Shown in pieces: positions 61,628-64,000 of a stretch of 64,000 bases of DNA. A program made the translations under genes and the position numbers. Positions within the stretch are counted from its first letter, which is position 1, and every line of letters starts with the position of its first letter. Origin of the DNA: Solanum dulcamara (lineage: Eukaryota; Streptophyta; Magnoliopsida; Solanales; Solanaceae); contig NC_077242.1 in the NCBI RefSeq assembly GCF_947179165.1, forward strand, positions 26,918,097-26,982,096, given 5' to 3'. The notes beneath the pieces were generated by a model. It was not told the DNA's origin. It ran no database searches and was given only the letters and a program-made list of their open reading frames with translations.

Positions 61628-61941
61628 AATCTAGGACTCTGTTTATAATATCATTTGAATAACCACTTAAAAATAATTTCTTGTTATAAATTCATTGAAT
61701 GTGTGGATTGTCTATTTAGTTAATGCATGAACTTCTTATATTTATGTATGTATATTTTCTAGGTTCTATGAACTATTTTGGATAAGAATGTATCCATTAA
61801 TTTGGGCATTTAATCTAGTGACTTTTGGAGTAATTTTTTAACCTATAAATAGAATTGTCATTCACTATTTATAAAGGACACTTGAAGACACTTGAATAGA
61901 AGAAAAGTTTTCTCCTTCATCTACATTTCTTGCCTTATTCT
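61628..61941. other. AT-rich spacer
   Basis: AT-rich sequence between the TIR element and the next LTR. No gene or named repeat seen. Confidence 0.5.
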
Positions 61942-64000
61942 TGTAATGACCTTAAGGGCCATTTTTGGAAATTCTTGAGAAATTATTATTTTACCCCTCT
62001 CGTTAGTTTCCCCGGGTGTTAATTGATTGGTTTGCGTGGTTGGTTTTGGTAAATTTTTAAAAGGTTGTGATTTGAGTGAGTTTTTGAGTTTTAGAGGTTT
62101 AAGCGGCTCAAAAGTGATTTTCGGTATCAACTGGAGTTACGAATCTAGAAACGGAATTTCGTCAGTTCCATCAGTTTCAAAATATGAAAATTGGTCTAAG
62201 AGAGTTGTCAGAATCAAATTTGGGGTTGATACGTGGATTTAAGGTCTTGAGTTGGAAAGTGTGGTTTTAAATGACCAAGATTGACTTTGGTCAACAATTC
62301 GAGTTCGGAGACTCAAATTGAATTTCTGATAATTCCTTTGGTTTATATGGGTGATTTTAGGCCTAAGAGAGGCTTCGTTAATTTTTTTTGAAAGTTTCGA
62401 GGGCATTTTGGTCTTTTTGAGGTTCAAGTTAGTTTAGTTACGACTTATCGAGTTTCGGGTCAAGAAGGGCTCGAATTCGAATTTTGATGGTTTCATTGAG
62501 TTTGGAACATTGAATTTAGTAGGGGTGCACATAGGGTTTGTGTGTATGGGATTCCGAACAGATTTCGAGGGTACGATTGGAGACTTTGAGTTTGTGTTTC
62601 AGCTGGTTTCTGGTGCAGGTCATTTAACTCATTGCGATCGCGACACTAGGTCACGTGATCGCGATGTGTTGGATCAGTGTTAGTCGCGGTCACCAAGGTG
62701 GGCTCCGCGATCGCGATGGGTCTCCCTGTCTAGTACTCTTCGAACCGCAAGTGTTAGTGACTTGCAATTGCGAAGGGTTAAATGTTGCCAGAACAGTGCT
62801 AATTTGGAAAAACCTCCATTTTCTTCAATTTTGAGTTTTTAAAGCTTGGGGAGGCAATTTGAGAAGAGGTTTTCGAGGAAAATTATTGGGTAAGATGGAT
62901 TTTGACCTAAAATCTTCCATTTCGTTAATTATATGGTGATTTCAACTCCTAATTTTAGTTTCAAACTCCAAAATTCTTGGTTTCTTTCATAACTTGAATT
63001 TAAGAAAAATGGTGATTTCTAATTCGATTTTTACTCTATTTTTATGGATTTTTCAACCACGAGTTCCTTATTTCTAGTAGAATGTGATTTTGCAATAAAA
63101 TTTCAGATTTACTCATTTTTCGAAATTAGTTGATTTTTGGATTATTTTACCCCCGAATTCGAAACCGATCAATATGGGTGTCATTGGACTTCTTGTGAAA
63201 TGTATGTTTTATTCTTGATAGTGGGTTATTATTTCAGATGTTGAATTCAAGGGTGTTTGTCCAGTAGAAGTGTCTGAGTGCGGTTTCAACAATTGAGGTA
63301 GGTTTGGCTATCCTTCTTTCAGACAAGAATGGGGTAATTAATCATTCTTATGTTATAGACTTTAGGATGAGGTTGTAGTATAAATTGGGACTATTAATTT
63401 ACTTTGCAATACCCATGTGGGGGTTTATTTACATTGTGATGCCCCGTGTGGCAACCTATTTGTGTTATGTAACCCGTGTGGGGGCCTTATTTGCTACCTT
63501 ATCTATTTTGAAATTATGTAATTCATGGTTTGCCTGTGGGAGAGGCGTGAGGAGACTATTTGACTTGAAATGCATGCCTAAGAGGCCGAGTTGGGTTTTT
63601 TAGCATACTTGAGTACTAAAACATTTTCTAATAGGGGTGAACACTTGATGGATTTCCTCTCCATTGCTATCTATTGAGGGTGAATATCATGTTTAGGTTG
63701 AGTTGAGAGAACTTGAACCTTGTGTATACATGTTGAGTAGAATATTGCTTTCATGCCATATGTATTGTGATGCATTCATCCTCATTCATTACAACATTGA
63801 TCATGGGATGTTGAGAATTGTGAAAATCTTTTTGAGAAATAAAATGTGGCACCTTTTGATACTTGACCACGAGCTAGGTGGCAAGTTGATGAGATTTCGA
63901 GACGTGATACAGTATATGGATTGCGAATCCCCCATGGTCCTGGTGTAGAAGCCTTAGCTCGACAGGTGTATACGACAGGTTGTATGACAACCTTGATTCC
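61942..64000 (+). repeat. Ty3/gypsy LTR, 5' portion (continues past the window)
   Basis: It begins TGTAATGACCTTAAGGGCC, the same kind of start as element A's LTR. It contains a GCGATCGCGA cluster (62633-62781), then AT-rich LTR-type sequence. The later GTGGGGG...GCCCCGTGTGGCAACC-type triplication (63413-63486) is a short degenerate repeat. The primer site is not reached. The open frames at 63385-63948 have no domain. Confidence 0.65.

Overview
The window is plant nuclear DNA: one split protein-coding gene with typical GT-AG introns, set in dense, nested retrotransposons. The LTR and LINE families look like those of a nightshade-family (Solanaceae) eudicot. That placement is inferred from recognising the repeat types; the species cannot be told from the window.

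The only host gene I can support is at 52393-59388 (+): a six-exon phospholipid:diacylglycerol acyltransferase (PDAT1-like, LCAT superfamily, 669 codons plus stop) with an intact Ser-Asp-His triad. PDAT makes triacylglycerol by moving a phospholipid acyl group onto diacylglycerol at the ER. Its upstream region holds a Stowaway-type MITE, a G-box/ABRE, a TATA box and a leader with a 9-codon upstream ORF and two hairpins. Intron 4 carries a PIF/Harbinger-like MITE, and a second Stowaway-type MITE and a 1.2-kb TIR element lie downstream.

Layout. 1-2872: 3' part of a Ty3/gypsy LTR. 3363-3629: MITE. 3689-32803: one L1-type LINE whose 15-bp target duplication (3674-3688 and 32804-32818, 14/15 matching) is now 29 kb apart. 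Three insertions split it: gypsy element A (6543-15592, +), a LINE-tailed retroposon (about 16088-17831) and gypsy chromovirus B (20593-30679, -, TSD GAAAG). 32819-39216: degraded gypsy LTR and integrase pieces. 39217-42474: 3' LTR (+) of that material. 42475-43690: mostly unassigned. 43700-49280: an Ogre/Tat-like LTR split by a solo LTR (44972-48426, -, TSD AAAGG) of the family found at 39217. 49281-52392: AT-rich spacer with an organellar-type 23S rRNA fragment, then the PDAT promoter. 59389-61941: PDAT 3' flank, MITE and TIR element. 61942-64000: 5' part of another gypsy LTR.

All the transposons appear defective: in-frame stops, a lost RT aspartate in the LINE, lost zinc-knuckle cysteines and an integrase deletion in A. 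The most unusual pattern is that five LTR families each carry, in their first several hundred bases, a different cluster of short dyad-symmetric words. The clearest is a 26-bp-period array of perfect or near-perfect 10-bp inverted repeats.
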